A DNA stretch of 64,000 nucleotides from Candidatus Hydrogenedentota bacterium. Its GTDB lineage: Bacteria; Hydrogenedentota; Hydrogenedentia; Hydrogenedentales; JAEUWI01. Of this stretch, positions 35,947 through 45,190 are shown piece after piece. The notes beneath the pieces were generated by a model. That model was not told where the DNA came from, ran no database searches, and saw only the letters and a list, made by a program, of their open reading frames with translations. Where the stretch lies: the NCBI GenBank assembly GCA_019637335.1, contig JAHBVV010000026.1:37861-101860 (forward strand), given 5' to 3'. The position numbers and the translations under genes are program-made. Every line of letters begins with the position of its first letter. The stretch's first letter is position 1.

Positions 35947-37539
35947 CTACTCCTCTTCCACCTGCCTGCGGCTTCGGCTGTAGTTCTGTGCTTCTTGAAG
36001 CGTCAGGGCGCCGTCCTTGTTTGCGTCCATGGCTTCGAACAAATCCGCGCGGGGAAACTCTTGCGCGGTTACTTTGCCGTCCTGGTCGCGGTCGTATTCG
36101 TTGAAACGCTCCTGCAGCGCTCCCCGGCGCTCGGCGTTCGGCTGTCTCTCCCCTGGCTGGCGGCCGGAACGGGAAGACCGCCCGTCCTGTCGCACCCATT
36201 TCGCGGGGCTCATCTGCTTGTCCCAGTCTCCATAGACCGATTGCAGCCTCTGGACGATATCCGGCATCGCTTCGGCAAGATTACGGCTCTCCCCGATGTC
36301 CTCCCCGAGGTTATAGAGCTGGGATTCCTCCCCTGCAACCTGGACCAGCTTCCAATTGCCCTCCCGCACTGCGCGCTGCTGGCCCGCCCGCCAGAAAAGC
36401 CGTTCGTGCGGCGCGCCATCCTCTTTGCCCGTAAGGTACGGAAGCAGGTTCACGCCATCCAGAGGCTTTTCCGTGGGCATGGCGCCCCCCGCGGCCGCGA
36501 GCGCCGTGGCATGCACATCGAAGCCCATGACCATATGCGGATACACGGCGCCCGCCGGGAGCGCGCCTTTCCATTGCGCGAGGAATGGAACGCGGATGCC
36601 GCCTTCGAGCACCTGGCCCTTGTATCCGCGCAATGGCGCGTTGCTCGACGTGGTCTGCCGGGTCGGACCGCCGTTGTCGCTGTAGAAGAAGACCAGGGTA
36701 TCCTCTTCGAGGTTGTGTTCCCGGAGTTTACCCAGCACGCGTCCCACGGCATCGTCCATCGCGGACAGCATGCCCGCGTAGGTCCGCCGCTTCGGATCCG
36801 CGATGTCGGCGAACCGTTCCTCATACTTGCCGGTGGCCTGCAAGGGCGTGTGAACGGCGTTGAACGCGAGATACAGGAAGAACGGGCCGTCCTTGCCGCG
36901 GTCCACGAAGTCGGACGCTTCGCGCGCGAAGACATCGGTGAGGTAGTCGCTCTCCTCAACACGCTCCCCATTGCGCACCAGCGCCGCACGCGATTTACCT
37001 CCCGGCAGATAATTGTGGGCGCCGCCCAGGAAGCCGAAATGATAATCGAATCCGCGCTCATGTGGTCGAAGCCCCTCGTTGAAGCCCACGTGCCACTTTC
37101 CCACCATGCCTGTCGCGTACCCCAGCCCCTTGAGGCGTTCCGCCAGGGTAAGCTCCTCGCGCGGCAGACCAAAATTCTCGGCGGCGTGCTCCTCCGGGCC
37201 GGAGTTGTGTTCAAAGCCGAACCGGTGTTGATAGCGCCCGGACAGAAGCGCCGCCCGTGACGGCGAACAAACCGGGTGATTTGAATAGCCGTTCGTGAAG
37301 CGAATGCCATTCGTCGCCAATGAATCTGTGTGGGGAGTGGGGATGTCCCGGCAACCCTGGCATCCCAGGTCGGCGTACCCAAGGTCGTCCGCGAGAATAA
37401 CCACGATATTCGGCTTGGAGTGTCCCGGAGCGCTGCCGCCCGGTGGCAACGCGCCGTCCGACCGCGCCCCAGGCAGTTCAGCCCACGTGCTTCCAGCCAA
37501 CAACCCAACCGACGCGACCAGGAATTCTCTTCTTTTCAT
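35947..37539 (-). CDS. exported sulfatase with C-terminal EF-hand pair
   Basis: A 530-residue family S1 sulfatase. Leader MKRREFLVASVGLLAGSTWA is Tat-like. Metal-binding start NIVVILADDLGYADLG. Active-site CSPSR with Cys91, expected to become formylglycine by an FGE-type enzyme. GMVGKWHVG and FFYSDNGGP complete the site. The last 50 residues hold two EF-hand loops (DRDQDGKVTAQE, DANKDGALTLQE). Start placed at the twin-Arg Met; the frame is open 19 codons further. First gene of a two-gene unit with the EF-hand/FG-GAP fusion. Substrate is likely a sulfated glycan. Confidence 0.92.
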   Translation of the reverse strand: MKRREFLVASVGLLAGSTWAELPGARSDGALPPGGSAPGHSKPNIVVILADDLGYADLGCQGCRDIPTPHTDSLATNGIRFTNGYSNHPVCSPSRAALLSGRYQHRFGFEHNSGPEEHAAENFGLPREELTLAERLKGLGYATGMVGKWHVGFNEGLRPHERGFDYHFGFLGGAHNYLPGGKSRAALVRNGERVEESDYLTDVFAREASDFVDRGKDGPFFLYLAFNAVHTPLQATGKYEERFADIADPKRRTYAGMLSAMDDAVGRVLGKLREHNLEEDTLVFFYSDNGGPTRQTTSSNAPLRGYKGQVLEGGIRVPFLAQWKGALPAGAVYPHMVMGFDVHATALAAAGGAMPTEKPLDGVNLLPYLTGKEDGAPHERLFWRAGQQRAVREGNWKLVQVAGEESQLYNLGEDIGESRNLAEAMPDIVQRLQSVYGDWDKQMSPAKWVRQDGRSSRSGRQPGERQPNAERRGALQERFNEYDRDQDGKVTAQEFPRADLFEAMDANKDGALTLQEAQNYSRSRRQVEEE

Positions 37540-37849
37540 GGCGAGTTCCCGAGATTTGCGGACCAGATTAACCCGTCGCAACCGCTGATACATCACAAAC
37601 GGTTGCGATTTAAACGAGGATCATGCGCTCTCGGGATGTTGAACACCGTTGAAGGGAAGGAGTTCCCGGATAATCCCAAACACTCCTTGCGACGTCTCAG
37701 CGAGAGAATGCTTGCCCCGGCGTTTCCAATCGCCCGCGGAAGCAACTGCGTTGCGCTTGTGCCGCTGGTTGGTGTCAAGAACTTTCTGTAATTTGTCTTG
37801 GTGTCTTGGTTGAAGCCTGGGTTTAGGTTTTGACCTCGGGTTGTTTTTC

Positions 37850-37883
37850 AGTTTCCCCCTCCCCCCGGGGGGAGGGGGAAACT
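37850..37883. terminator. perfect 34-bp palindrome inside the IS
   Basis: 17-base arms, AGTTTCCCCCTCCCCCC and its exact complement, with no loop, 13 bases beyond the transposase stop. Likely terminator of the transposase message, or a block on readthrough. Confidence 0.7.
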
Positions 37884-37896
37884 GTACTAGTATTGG

Positions 37897-39108
37897 TTAT
37901 GCCGCGTTCTGCTTCTGCTTCTTCGTATTCGCCCTGCGTTCGTCCACCCAGTTCATCGTAAGGTAGCGCGCCCGCTCACAGACCCAGCTTTCATGGCGTT
38001 CGAGCAGGTGCGCGCCAATCAGCCTGTCCGCGGACGCCACATTGGGGAAGATGCCCACGACATTCGTTCGCCGCTTGATCTCAGCCATGACCCGCTCGAT
38101 CATGTTCGTCGTGTACACCCGCCGCCGGCACGGGCCGGGCAGGTCGTGCGTGGCAAGGGTCTCCTCGAACTGCTCCCGTATTTGCGTGGCGACTTGCGGG
38201 TATTGATTCTCCCAGCGCTCCGCGACGCGCTCCGCTTCGGCCAGGCTTGTCTTGACGTCTTCAATCTTCCGGGCGGCCCGCAGCTCCTGCGCCAGCGGCT
38301 TCTTATCCTTGTGACCCACCTTGGCCAGCGCGTTGCGCTGGAAGTGGGTCCAGCAACGCTGCCAGGTGGCCTGGGACCACTGCGTGCCCACCGCCGCCTG
38401 TATGCCCAGGTGCCCGTCCGAGACGACCAGCTCAACGCCCGTGACGCCACGCTGGCGCAATTCGCGGAACACCTCGGTCCAGGTGGCCTCGCTTTCCAAA
38501 TCCGCCAGACGCCAGGTGAGAATTTCCCGGCGCCCGTCATCGTTGATGCCCGCAACCACGAGAGCGGCCTGCTTGCGCACCCGGCCGTGAGAGCGGGCTT
38601 TGACGTAGCACGCGTCCACCATCAGTACAGGCCATTCCCGCTCGTCCAGACGGCGCTCCCGGAACTCCGCGAGCTTCTCGTCCAGCTCCTGGGCCACGCA
38701 GGAAACCGTGCTCGCCGACAGGCTAAAACCGCCCATCTTCTCCAGCACGTGCTTCACTTTCCGGGTGGATACGCCCATGAAATACATCTCCGCGCAGGCC
38801 GTCAAAAGCGCTCGCTCGCTCCGCTCCCATTTGGCGAAGAACAGCGGCGAATACGGCTCCGTGCCGCGCACCTGGGGGACATCCAGGGAAAGCTCGCCAA
38901 CCCGGGTCTTGAGCTTGCGCGGCTTGTACCCGTTCCGATGGCCTTTCCGGCCTTCCGAGCGCTCGTGACGGTCCGCCCCCACGTGCTCGGCCACACCAGC
39001 CTCCATCACCGCCTTCGCCATGGTCTCCAGCATCAACTTCATGATGTCTACCTCCCCTCCTTCTTGAATCTGGCTCAGATAATCCGCAAAATCCTTCATG
39101 GCTGTCAT
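37897..39108 (-). CDS. IS256-family transposase (Mutator-like DDE)
   Basis: A 403-residue transposase. The DDE residues sit in VLMVDACYVKAR (first Asp), ELVVSDGHLGIQAAV (second Asp) and TTNMIERVMAEIKRRTNVVGIFP (Glu), with the C/D(2)H-like CWTHFQRN in between. N-terminal DNA-binding region includes GHRNGYKPRKLKTRVGELSLDVPQVRG. Full length for the family, no frameshift, so potentially active. GAGGAG lies directly before the chosen ATG; the next ATG three codons in is also possible. Confidence 0.95.
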   Translation of the reverse strand: MTAMKDFADYLSQIQEGGEVDIMKLMLETMAKAVMEAGVAEHVGADRHERSEGRKGHRNGYKPRKLKTRVGELSLDVPQVRGTEPYSPLFFAKWERSERALLTACAEMYFMGVSTRKVKHVLEKMGGFSLSASTVSCVAQELDEKLAEFRERRLDEREWPVLMVDACYVKARSHGRVRKQAALVVAGINDDGRREILTWRLADLESEATWTEVFRELRQRGVTGVELVVSDGHLGIQAAVGTQWSQATWQRCWTHFQRNALAKVGHKDKKPLAQELRAARKIEDVKTSLAEAERVAERWENQYPQVATQIREQFEETLATHDLPGPCRRRVYTTNMIERVMAEIKRRTNVVGIFPNVASADRLIGAHLLERHESWVCERARYLTMNWVDERRANTKKQKQNAA

Positions 39109-39269
39109 TACTCCTCGTCTTGGCTTCTTCCAAAAACACCTAGACTGGAGCAAATGACGGCCATCTTTGTCTAGCCCCTTTTACAGAAAGTTTTATACTC
39201 CATCTGCCGCTGCGCGCGGGCGGCGCATAATGCGTGAAACGCCTCCCGGCATCCACGTATTGAAGGAGG

Positions 39270-40055
39270 ATGGTGTTGAGCAGGTCAGTTTACGCGTTGT
39301 GTATTCGTCGCGTGGAATTCAAATTGATTCTCGTGATGCTGATACTGCTTTCCCACGTCTCCCCGGCGTCGGCGGAAGAGTCGGTGGCGCCCGAGATGAG
39401 GCCAGAGGACGCGTGGACATTTGTCCTGCTCCCGTACGCGTGGCTCCCGACCAACGACTTAACCATTGGCACGGCCTCCTATCTCCAGTCGGAGTTCACC
39501 AGCATTGAGGACGCGTTGGGCCAATTCGACTACGGTGGCCTCCTGTTCTTTGAGGCGCATCGCAAACGCTTTGCTTTTTACGCGGATGCGATGTATGTCC
39601 GGCTCTCAAATCAATCCCATTCAAACGGGCTGGCCGTTCACTCAGACATTCGCCAGGCCATGATCGAGGCGGCTGGCGTTCGCCAGTTCCGCGGCGAGCG
39701 GCATGGCCTCGACCTTCTGGCCGGCTTTCGCTACTTTCACCTCAATTCCGATGTGGAGGTGCAGATTGCGGGGCGTTTTCGGGATACGTTTCACTGGGTC
39801 GAGCCGCTTGTCGGCGTTCGCCACCAGATGCAATTGGCGAAGAAATGGCGCTATGACTGGCGCCTGGATTTTGGTGGTTTTGGCGCGGGGTCCCGCTTGA
39901 CATGGCAGTTCGCCACGAATCTTCACTACGACCTGTCGAACCGCTATGCGATAAACGTCGGTTACCGGCATGTGGACATCGACTACCGCGATGATAGCCG
40001 GCGCTACGATTCCACGTTGTCCGGCCCCATGTTGGGCGTGAGTTTCAAGTTCTGA
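39270..40055 (+). CDS. outer-membrane beta-barrel protein
   Basis: A 261-residue protein with a signal peptide (LILVMLILLSHVSPASA) and alternating amphipathic strands ending in Phe (YDSTLSGPMLGVSFKF), the usual C-terminal signal of outer-membrane barrels. Internal strands include LDLLAGFRYFHLNSDVEVQI and YAINVGYRHVDIDYRDD. Possibly eight to ten strands; no specific family recognised. AAGGAGG lies immediately before the ATG, so the GTG or TTG one and two codons later may be the true start. It sits right of the IS256 copy. Confidence 0.7.
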   Translation: MVLSRSVYALCIRRVEFKLILVMLILLSHVSPASAEESVAPEMRPEDAWTFVLLPYAWLPTNDLTIGTASYLQSEFTSIEDALGQFDYGGLLFFEAHRKRFAFYADAMYVRLSNQSHSNGLAVHSDIRQAMIEAAGVRQFRGERHGLDLLAGFRYFHLNSDVEVQIAGRFRDTFHWVEPLVGVRHQMQLAKKWRYDWRLDFGGFGAGSRLTWQFATNLHYDLSNRYAINVGYRHVDIDYRDDSRRYDSTLSGPMLGVSFKF

Positions 40056-40250
40056 CAAGCGAGCGCACGGCTCGAGTGCGGGTGTCATTCGATCATCGTC
40101 CTCGCGCTCGGCGGATCGAACTCATCCGAGACTGCCAGCGCCCCCGTCGCCTGGCGGCCCCATCTGGGACAGGCGCCGAACAGGAGGATAGGCATCCCTG
40201 CCTGTCCCGGCGGAAGCCCGGAATCCCAATACGCCCTCACCGCCTGCCCC

Positions 40251-42689
40251 TCAAACCTCGACTTCGGGTATCTCGGACTTCTTCATGAAATCGCGGCAGA
40301 TCACAAACGGCGCGATCAGGGGCGCTTCGTCGAGGTGGACCCTCCAGGCCTTGAGGATCCCGCCGGTGTCCCCGGTGAAGCAGAAGCGGCCGTCCTGGCT
40401 CAGGGCGAGCGGCGCGGTGCCGGGGAGGCTGCGGATGCACTGGCCGGTCTTGATGTCCCAGATTTTCAGCGTGCCCTGGGCCGAGCCGGAGAGGACGAAA
40501 CGGTTCATCTGGTCGATGCAGACGCTCGTGACGTCCGTCTTGTGGCCGCGCAGGGTATGCAGGATCTCCCCGCGCCCGAGGTTCCACACGCGGATATTCT
40601 GCCCGCTGGTGGTGACCACAATCGGTCGGGAGTGGCTTACGGCCATGGACAGCACGGGCCCCTTGTTCTGCGTGAATTCCTTGAGGCGTTTCCCCTTCCG
40701 AATATCCCAGACCCCGATCGTCCCGGATTCGTGCCCGCTGATGGCGTAGAGCCCATTCGAACTGACCGCCACGCTGCGCACCGGGGACGCCTTCGTGTCG
40801 ATGGCGTGCTCGCAGGCGCCCGTGATCAGGTTCCAGTGGCGTATCGTGCCGTCGGCGCCGCCCGAGACCAGCGTCCGCGCTTCGTCACAGAGATCGAGAC
40901 ACCACACGGGCCCCTCGTGGCCCCGGAGCACGTGCAGGCAGGCCCCGCCCGCGAGATCCCAGGCGCGTATCGCTCCGTCTTCCCCGGCGGACAGCGCGAT
41001 CGTCTCCGCGCGGCGCAAGGCGAACGCGTTCACCCGGCCCTCGTGCCCCTCCAGCGTGTGGATCAGCAGGTGCTCCTCGCGTTTCCACCACCGGACCTTC
41101 CCCGCCTCGCAGCCGGAAAGCAGGTGGCTGCCGTCGCGCGAGGCGTGCACCGCCGTCACGGGGGAGGAATGGGCCAGCGCCTCCCACAGCAGCTTGCGGT
41201 CCTTGGGCAGCCGCTCGTGCGATACGGCGATCCCGAAGGCGACCTCGCGGATCCGCTTGTGCTCCGGCGCGAGGTTCTCGAGCACCGTGCACGCGTTGGC
41301 CGCGTCGCCCCGCTCGACAAGCACCCGGGCCAGCAGGTACGGCGGCATCCAGTTTCCCTCGTGCAGCGCGCAGATCCGGTAGAGCTTCGCCACCACCTCG
41401 TTGTCCGAGATACGCCCGGTCCGCCACTGGTGCAGCGCCAGGTTATAGCGCGCCTCGATATGCGTCGGGTCCGCCCCCCGGATCTCCGTCCACAGCACTT
41501 CCGCCTCGTGGGACTGCCCCAGGTCCGCCAGCGACACCGCGCGGTTGTTCATCAGATCGAAATTCCGGATCTCGATGTCGTGCCGGCTGCGCTCATAGGG
41601 TCGGCCAAGTTCCCGGACGTAGGAGTCTTGCAGCAGCGCGACCAGGCCGCGCATGCCGTCCGGGCGCTCGTTGGGCTCGTCGGCAAAGCACTGCTCCAGC
41701 ACCGGCACGAGCGAATCGGGAACGCGGGGGACTTCCGGATACCGCGCGCCGTATTCGAGCAGGGTCTTGAGCACCTTGCGCGCCTCGCGCCCGTCGTGCC
41801 AGAACACCTCCCCGGCGAACATCTCCAGCGTAGCCAGCGCCAGGCTCCAGACGTCGCTCTGCGCGGTGACCTCGTTCAGCCGCGTGTAATCCGGCGAGCT
41901 GTACACCGGCGTCCCGCCCAGCGGCCCCCACCGCACCAGGCGCCCGGGTGTTCCGGGGGTCGAATCCCGTTCCATTACGCCGACGCGGGCCAGGCCGAAG
42001 TCCGTCACCTTCACCTCGCCGGTGGGGCCGACGAGGATGTTCTTCGGCTTGACGTCCTGGTGGACCACGCCGTTCACGTGCGCGTGGTGCAGCCCCAGGG
42101 CGGTCTGGATGAGGATGTCGTACATCCGGTCGAGCACATCGTCGCGGCTGCCGGCGTAGAGGCTGCGGTCGCGGATCATCTTGCCCAGGTCGGGCCCGTC
42201 CACATATTCGACAAACACCCGGGGGATCCCGCCGAGGCGGCGCACACAATAGCAGATAACCGTGTTCGGGTGGGGCGGCAGGTTGATCCACGTTTCGCAC
42301 TCGTGCTCGAAGGTCGATACCCAGCCCTTTTCCGAAACGAGGCGTTCCTTGGGGCTCTTCACCGCCACATCGATGCCCCAGCCGCGGTGATGCACCCGGT
42401 GCACCACGCCCATACCGCCGCGCCCGAGCTCGTCGCGCACGTCGTAGAGCTCCATCAATAGATCGCCCTTTTCCCACTCAAACGGTATGGAATCCGCGTC
42501 GTAGTGGTGGAAGGTGACTTTGTCGTCCGGGTGAACCGGCGGCGTCACGCTGTTGACCGTCACGTAAATCGGGAATTCGCATACGGTGCACCGGCACATC
42601 CGCCCGAAATGCCGCTTCCGAACGCGCATGACATTGCCGCACTTGCAGGTAACGCTGTACCGCTGTATGGTGGACCGTTTCGTCGCCAT
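40251..42689 (-). CDS. Ser/Thr protein kinase with N-terminal Cys cluster, TPR-like linker and WD40 propeller
   Basis: An 812-residue protein. Residues 15-37 have a cysteine cluster (CKCG...MCRCTVC) suggesting a zinc ribbon. Residues about 85-350 form a Hanks-type kinase: GRGGMGVV, Lys111 in VAVK, VVHQDVKPKNIL (Asp212; HQD replaces HRD), DFGLARV (230-232), and GTPVYSSPDY in place of the usual GTxxYMAPE. Residues about 370-480 are TPR-like. The C-terminal 330 residues hold about seven WD40 repeats (LEGHEGRVNAFALRRAETIALSAGEDGAIRAWDL). Cytosolic, with no membrane helix. It probably senses or scaffolds partners through the propeller. Single gene; the target is unknown. Confidence 0.9.
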   Translation of the reverse strand: MATKRSTIQRYSVTCKCGNVMRVRKRHFGRMCRCTVCEFPIYVTVNSVTPPVHPDDKVTFHHYDADSIPFEWEKGDLLMELYDVRDELGRGGMGVVHRVHHRGWGIDVAVKSPKERLVSEKGWVSTFEHECETWINLPPHPNTVICYCVRRLGGIPRVFVEYVDGPDLGKMIRDRSLYAGSRDDVLDRMYDILIQTALGLHHAHVNGVVHQDVKPKNILVGPTGEVKVTDFGLARVGVMERDSTPGTPGRLVRWGPLGGTPVYSSPDYTRLNEVTAQSDVWSLALATLEMFAGEVFWHDGREARKVLKTLLEYGARYPEVPRVPDSLVPVLEQCFADEPNERPDGMRGLVALLQDSYVRELGRPYERSRHDIEIRNFDLMNNRAVSLADLGQSHEAEVLWTEIRGADPTHIEARYNLALHQWRTGRISDNEVVAKLYRICALHEGNWMPPYLLARVLVERGDAANACTVLENLAPEHKRIREVAFGIAVSHERLPKDRKLLWEALAHSSPVTAVHASRDGSHLLSGCEAGKVRWWKREEHLLIHTLEGHEGRVNAFALRRAETIALSAGEDGAIRAWDLAGGACLHVLRGHEGPVWCLDLCDEARTLVSGGADGTIRHWNLITGACEHAIDTKASPVRSVAVSSNGLYAISGHESGTIGVWDIRKGKRLKEFTQNKGPVLSMAVSHSRPIVVTTSGQNIRVWNLGRGEILHTLRGHKTDVTSVCIDQMNRFVLSGSAQGTLKIWDIKTGQCIRSLPGTAPLALSQDGRFCFTGDTGGILKAWRVHLDEAPLIAPFVICRDFMKKSEIPEVEV

Positions 42690-42815
42690 AAACCGCCCTG
42701 CGTCCGCGCGCCGGCCCGAAGTCCGGCGCCCGGAAGCTGCTTCCCGCGCCCGCGGCGATGTTTCACGCCCGCGCGCGCCTGTATGACCCGTCAGGCCCCT
42801 CCAGACCTCTTCCTA

Positions 42816-44030
42816 TCATACCACCGGCGGGCCGCTTTGCACCACGCTGGTCCGCCGGATGAGCAGGTAGGAGAAAATACTGTTCGCGCAAAGGAGAAAC
42901 AGCCCGATCCGCATGCCGAGCTCGCCCAGCCCCCCCACCAGGACGAGCAGCAACACCATCATGACCACCCGCCCGCCCGCCAGCGGAACCTCGCTCGCGC
43001 ACATGTACTCGATGCGCTCCGCCGGCTCGCTCGCGCTCCGGTCAATAATATCCAGCCGGATGCTCGAATAGGGGATCATGAACATGGGCAGCGCAATGGA
43101 CCGGAGAATGCCGAACAGCACCAGGGTCCACGCATTGAGCAGCGAGGCGATCATCAACGCCGCCCCCATCAGCAGCGTGACCGAGATCCGCATCGAGCGC
43201 AGGCGTGATTCCGGGCGAACGGTCCGGCCCACCATATACGACACGATGATGCCCGCCATAAACTGCAGGGCCGTGTAGACCCCCACCAGCGCCGCATTCT
43301 CGGTTTTCATGTACATGGCCAGGCCGAGCACGAAGTAGAAGATGTGGAAAGAGCCGGCCTGGGTCGCGGACGCGGCCATGACAAGCCGCCAGTCCCGCTG
43401 GTCGCGGCCGGGAAACAGGGCCCGCCTCAGGTTGAAGGGGCGTCCCCGGCTGTCGCGGGTAATCCCGGCGCTGGCGAGGATGCTCAGCAGGTACAGCCCG
43501 ACGGCCAGGGCGAAGAGCACATAGTAGCCCTTCTCCTCCTCCGGGATCCGCCACATTATCAGTGCGCTCACCGCCGGCGCGCCGAATCGCGAGGCGCCCG
43601 TGACCGCGTTGAGCCATCCGAAGAAGTAATCCCGCTGCGGCGCCTCCACCGCGTCGTAGTTGAAGGTGTTGTTGCCCGCCCAGAAGAAACCCCACGCCAC
43701 CCCGAGCAAGGCGCCCAACGCTACCGGGTGGTCCGTCGCGCCCTCCCGCATCCACAAGAGCGCCCCGTAGTAAAGGGCGTGGAAACCCACGCCAATGCGA
43801 AACACATGCAGGCGGTCGAAGCGCTGGGCGCACCAGCCGGAGAACAGGTACACGGCGGGGGTCACCGCGTAGAGCGCGAGGTAGTGATAACAGACCACCT
43901 CGAACCGCATGCTGTGGACGTAGAAGTACACCCCCACAAACACGCTGCACAGGGCGTCGGCCACGTTGTAGAGGACATTCAGCACAAGCACCAGCCGGGC
44001 CTGGCTGGAAAGCGTGAGGGATTGAGACAC
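42816..44030 (-). CDS. MFS transporter
   Basis: A 404-residue membrane protein with about twelve helices in two six-helix halves separated by a basic loop (RDSRGRPFNLRRALFPGRDQRDW). The loop after helix two contains WCAQRFDRLHVFRIG, close to the MFS signature A region. A helix with WGFFWAGNNTFNYDAVE resembles uncharacterised bacterial MFS permeases. Substrate unknown. Upstream of the kinase gene in the same direction with a 126-base gap. Confidence 0.8.
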   Translation of the reverse strand: MSQSLTLSSQARLVLVLNVLYNVADALCSVFVGVYFYVHSMRFEVVCYHYLALYAVTPAVYLFSGWCAQRFDRLHVFRIGVGFHALYYGALLWMREGATDHPVALGALLGVAWGFFWAGNNTFNYDAVEAPQRDYFFGWLNAVTGASRFGAPAVSALIMWRIPEEEKGYYVLFALAVGLYLLSILASAGITRDSRGRPFNLRRALFPGRDQRDWRLVMAASATQAGSFHIFYFVLGLAMYMKTENAALVGVYTALQFMAGIIVSYMVGRTVRPESRLRSMRISVTLLMGAALMIASLLNAWTLVLFGILRSIALPMFMIPYSSIRLDIIDRSASEPAERIEYMCASEVPLAGGRVVMMVLLLVLVGGLGELGMRIGLFLLCANSIFSYLLIRRTSVVQSGPPVV

Positions 44031-44277
44031 GAATAGGGATACTCCGCGATACTACCCGGCGGTTGAATGTGCGAACCTGACTGCCCCCGCGCGCTTCGAG
44101 ATGGGGCGGGGGGCGGCGGGTCCGCGGGCGCCACAGTATAGAGGAGTTGTCGGCCCCGGTTCACGCGACGGGAAATCAATACCGGACTTCGCCCCGCGGA
44201 TCCTTGCTTTCCGGGGTCGGCTGGCCTACCATGACGCGTCGCGCGGCACGGCGTGCATATCTACCGGAGAACGCTGC

Positions 44278-45063
44278 ATGGAAACGGACCTGTCCCCTCG
44301 CAACCTTTATGACGCCTCGGGCTTCGCCATTTATCGGGCGGTGCTGGACGCCGGCCTGATAGCCGAGGCCAACGCGCACGTCGACTGGCTCCTGGCGAAA
44401 CATCCCGATCTGCGCCCGGAGCACCTGCACCATACCCTGTGCCAGCACGACCCCTTCTGGATACGCCTCGTAAGCGACCCGCGCCTCCTCGATATTGCGG
44501 AGGAGTACATCGGTCCGGACATCGCGCTCTACGGCACCCACTACATCTGCAAGCCGCCCCGCGACGGCCAGGCCGTGCTCTGGCACCAGGACGGCAGCTA
44601 CTGGCCGCTCGATCCGATGTCCGTGGTCACCTTGTGGCTCGCCCTGACGGAATCCACGCCGGAGAACGGGTGCATGCGGGTCATCCCCGGCACCCAGACC
44701 ATGGACTTGCAGGCCCTCGCCGAGCGGAACGATGTCCCCAACGTATTGAACTCGGGCATGGACGCGGGCCTGGTGGACGAATCGGCGGCGGTCGATTGTA
44801 TTCTGGGGCCCGGGGACGTGTCGGTTCACCATCCCAACGTGATTCACGGCTCCAACCCCAATACCTCGCCCAAATGGCGGCGCGCTCTGACCATCCGCTA
44901 CATTCCGACCAGCACCCGGATCCTGCGCGACGAACCCGGCCCCCACCCGAGCGCCTTTCACCTGCGGGGGGACGCGCCTCCCGGTGTAAATGAGTACAAT
45001 CCCCGGCCGCGGTACATCGAAGGCGCCTGTATGCCGTTCCGGGGCTGCGAGAAATGGGCCTGA
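44278..45063 (+). CDS. phytanoyl-CoA dioxygenase (PhyH) family oxygenase
   Basis: A 261-residue Fe(II)/2-oxoglutarate-dependent oxygenase. Iron ligands His103 and Asp105 in LWHQDGSYWP and His190 in HHPNVIHGSNPN; Arg202 in RRALTIRYIP binds 2-oxoglutarate. Also WLALTESTPENGCMRVIPGT, standard for the family. Start fixed by GGAGAA before ATG. Substrate not predictable; bacterial members act on small metabolites and natural products. Monocistronic, then the FHA-GGDEF gene follows after 127 bases. Confidence 0.88.
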   Translation: METDLSPRNLYDASGFAIYRAVLDAGLIAEANAHVDWLLAKHPDLRPEHLHHTLCQHDPFWIRLVSDPRLLDIAEEYIGPDIALYGTHYICKPPRDGQAVLWHQDGSYWPLDPMSVVTLWLALTESTPENGCMRVIPGTQTMDLQALAERNDVPNVLNSGMDAGLVDESAAVDCILGPGDVSVHHPNVIHGSNPNTSPKWRRALTIRYIPTSTRILRDEPGPHPSAFHLRGDAPPGVNEYNPRPRYIEGACMPFRGCEKWA

Positions 45064-45190
45064 ACGGCAAAATTGCCTTGCGCCGGAGGCCTTGCTATCA
45101 TAACCCCGGATGCGGCGTGTCCAGCAGCGGCGGCTGCGCCGATCGCCCTTCCCGAACCGCACCCTCTGGCCCAGCTGAGTTTGAACGCCC

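Larger units (their letters stand above)
37768..39204. mobile_element. complete IS256-family insertion sequence
   Basis: The ends are imperfect 24-bp inverted repeats (19 of 24 matching; inner AACTTTCTGTAA is identical). The element is bracketed by an 8-bp direct repeat TGCCGCTG at 37760-37767 and 39205-39212, the duplication size expected for IS256. It contains one intact transposase. The element separates the sulfatase unit from the outer-membrane protein gene. Confidence 0.88.
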
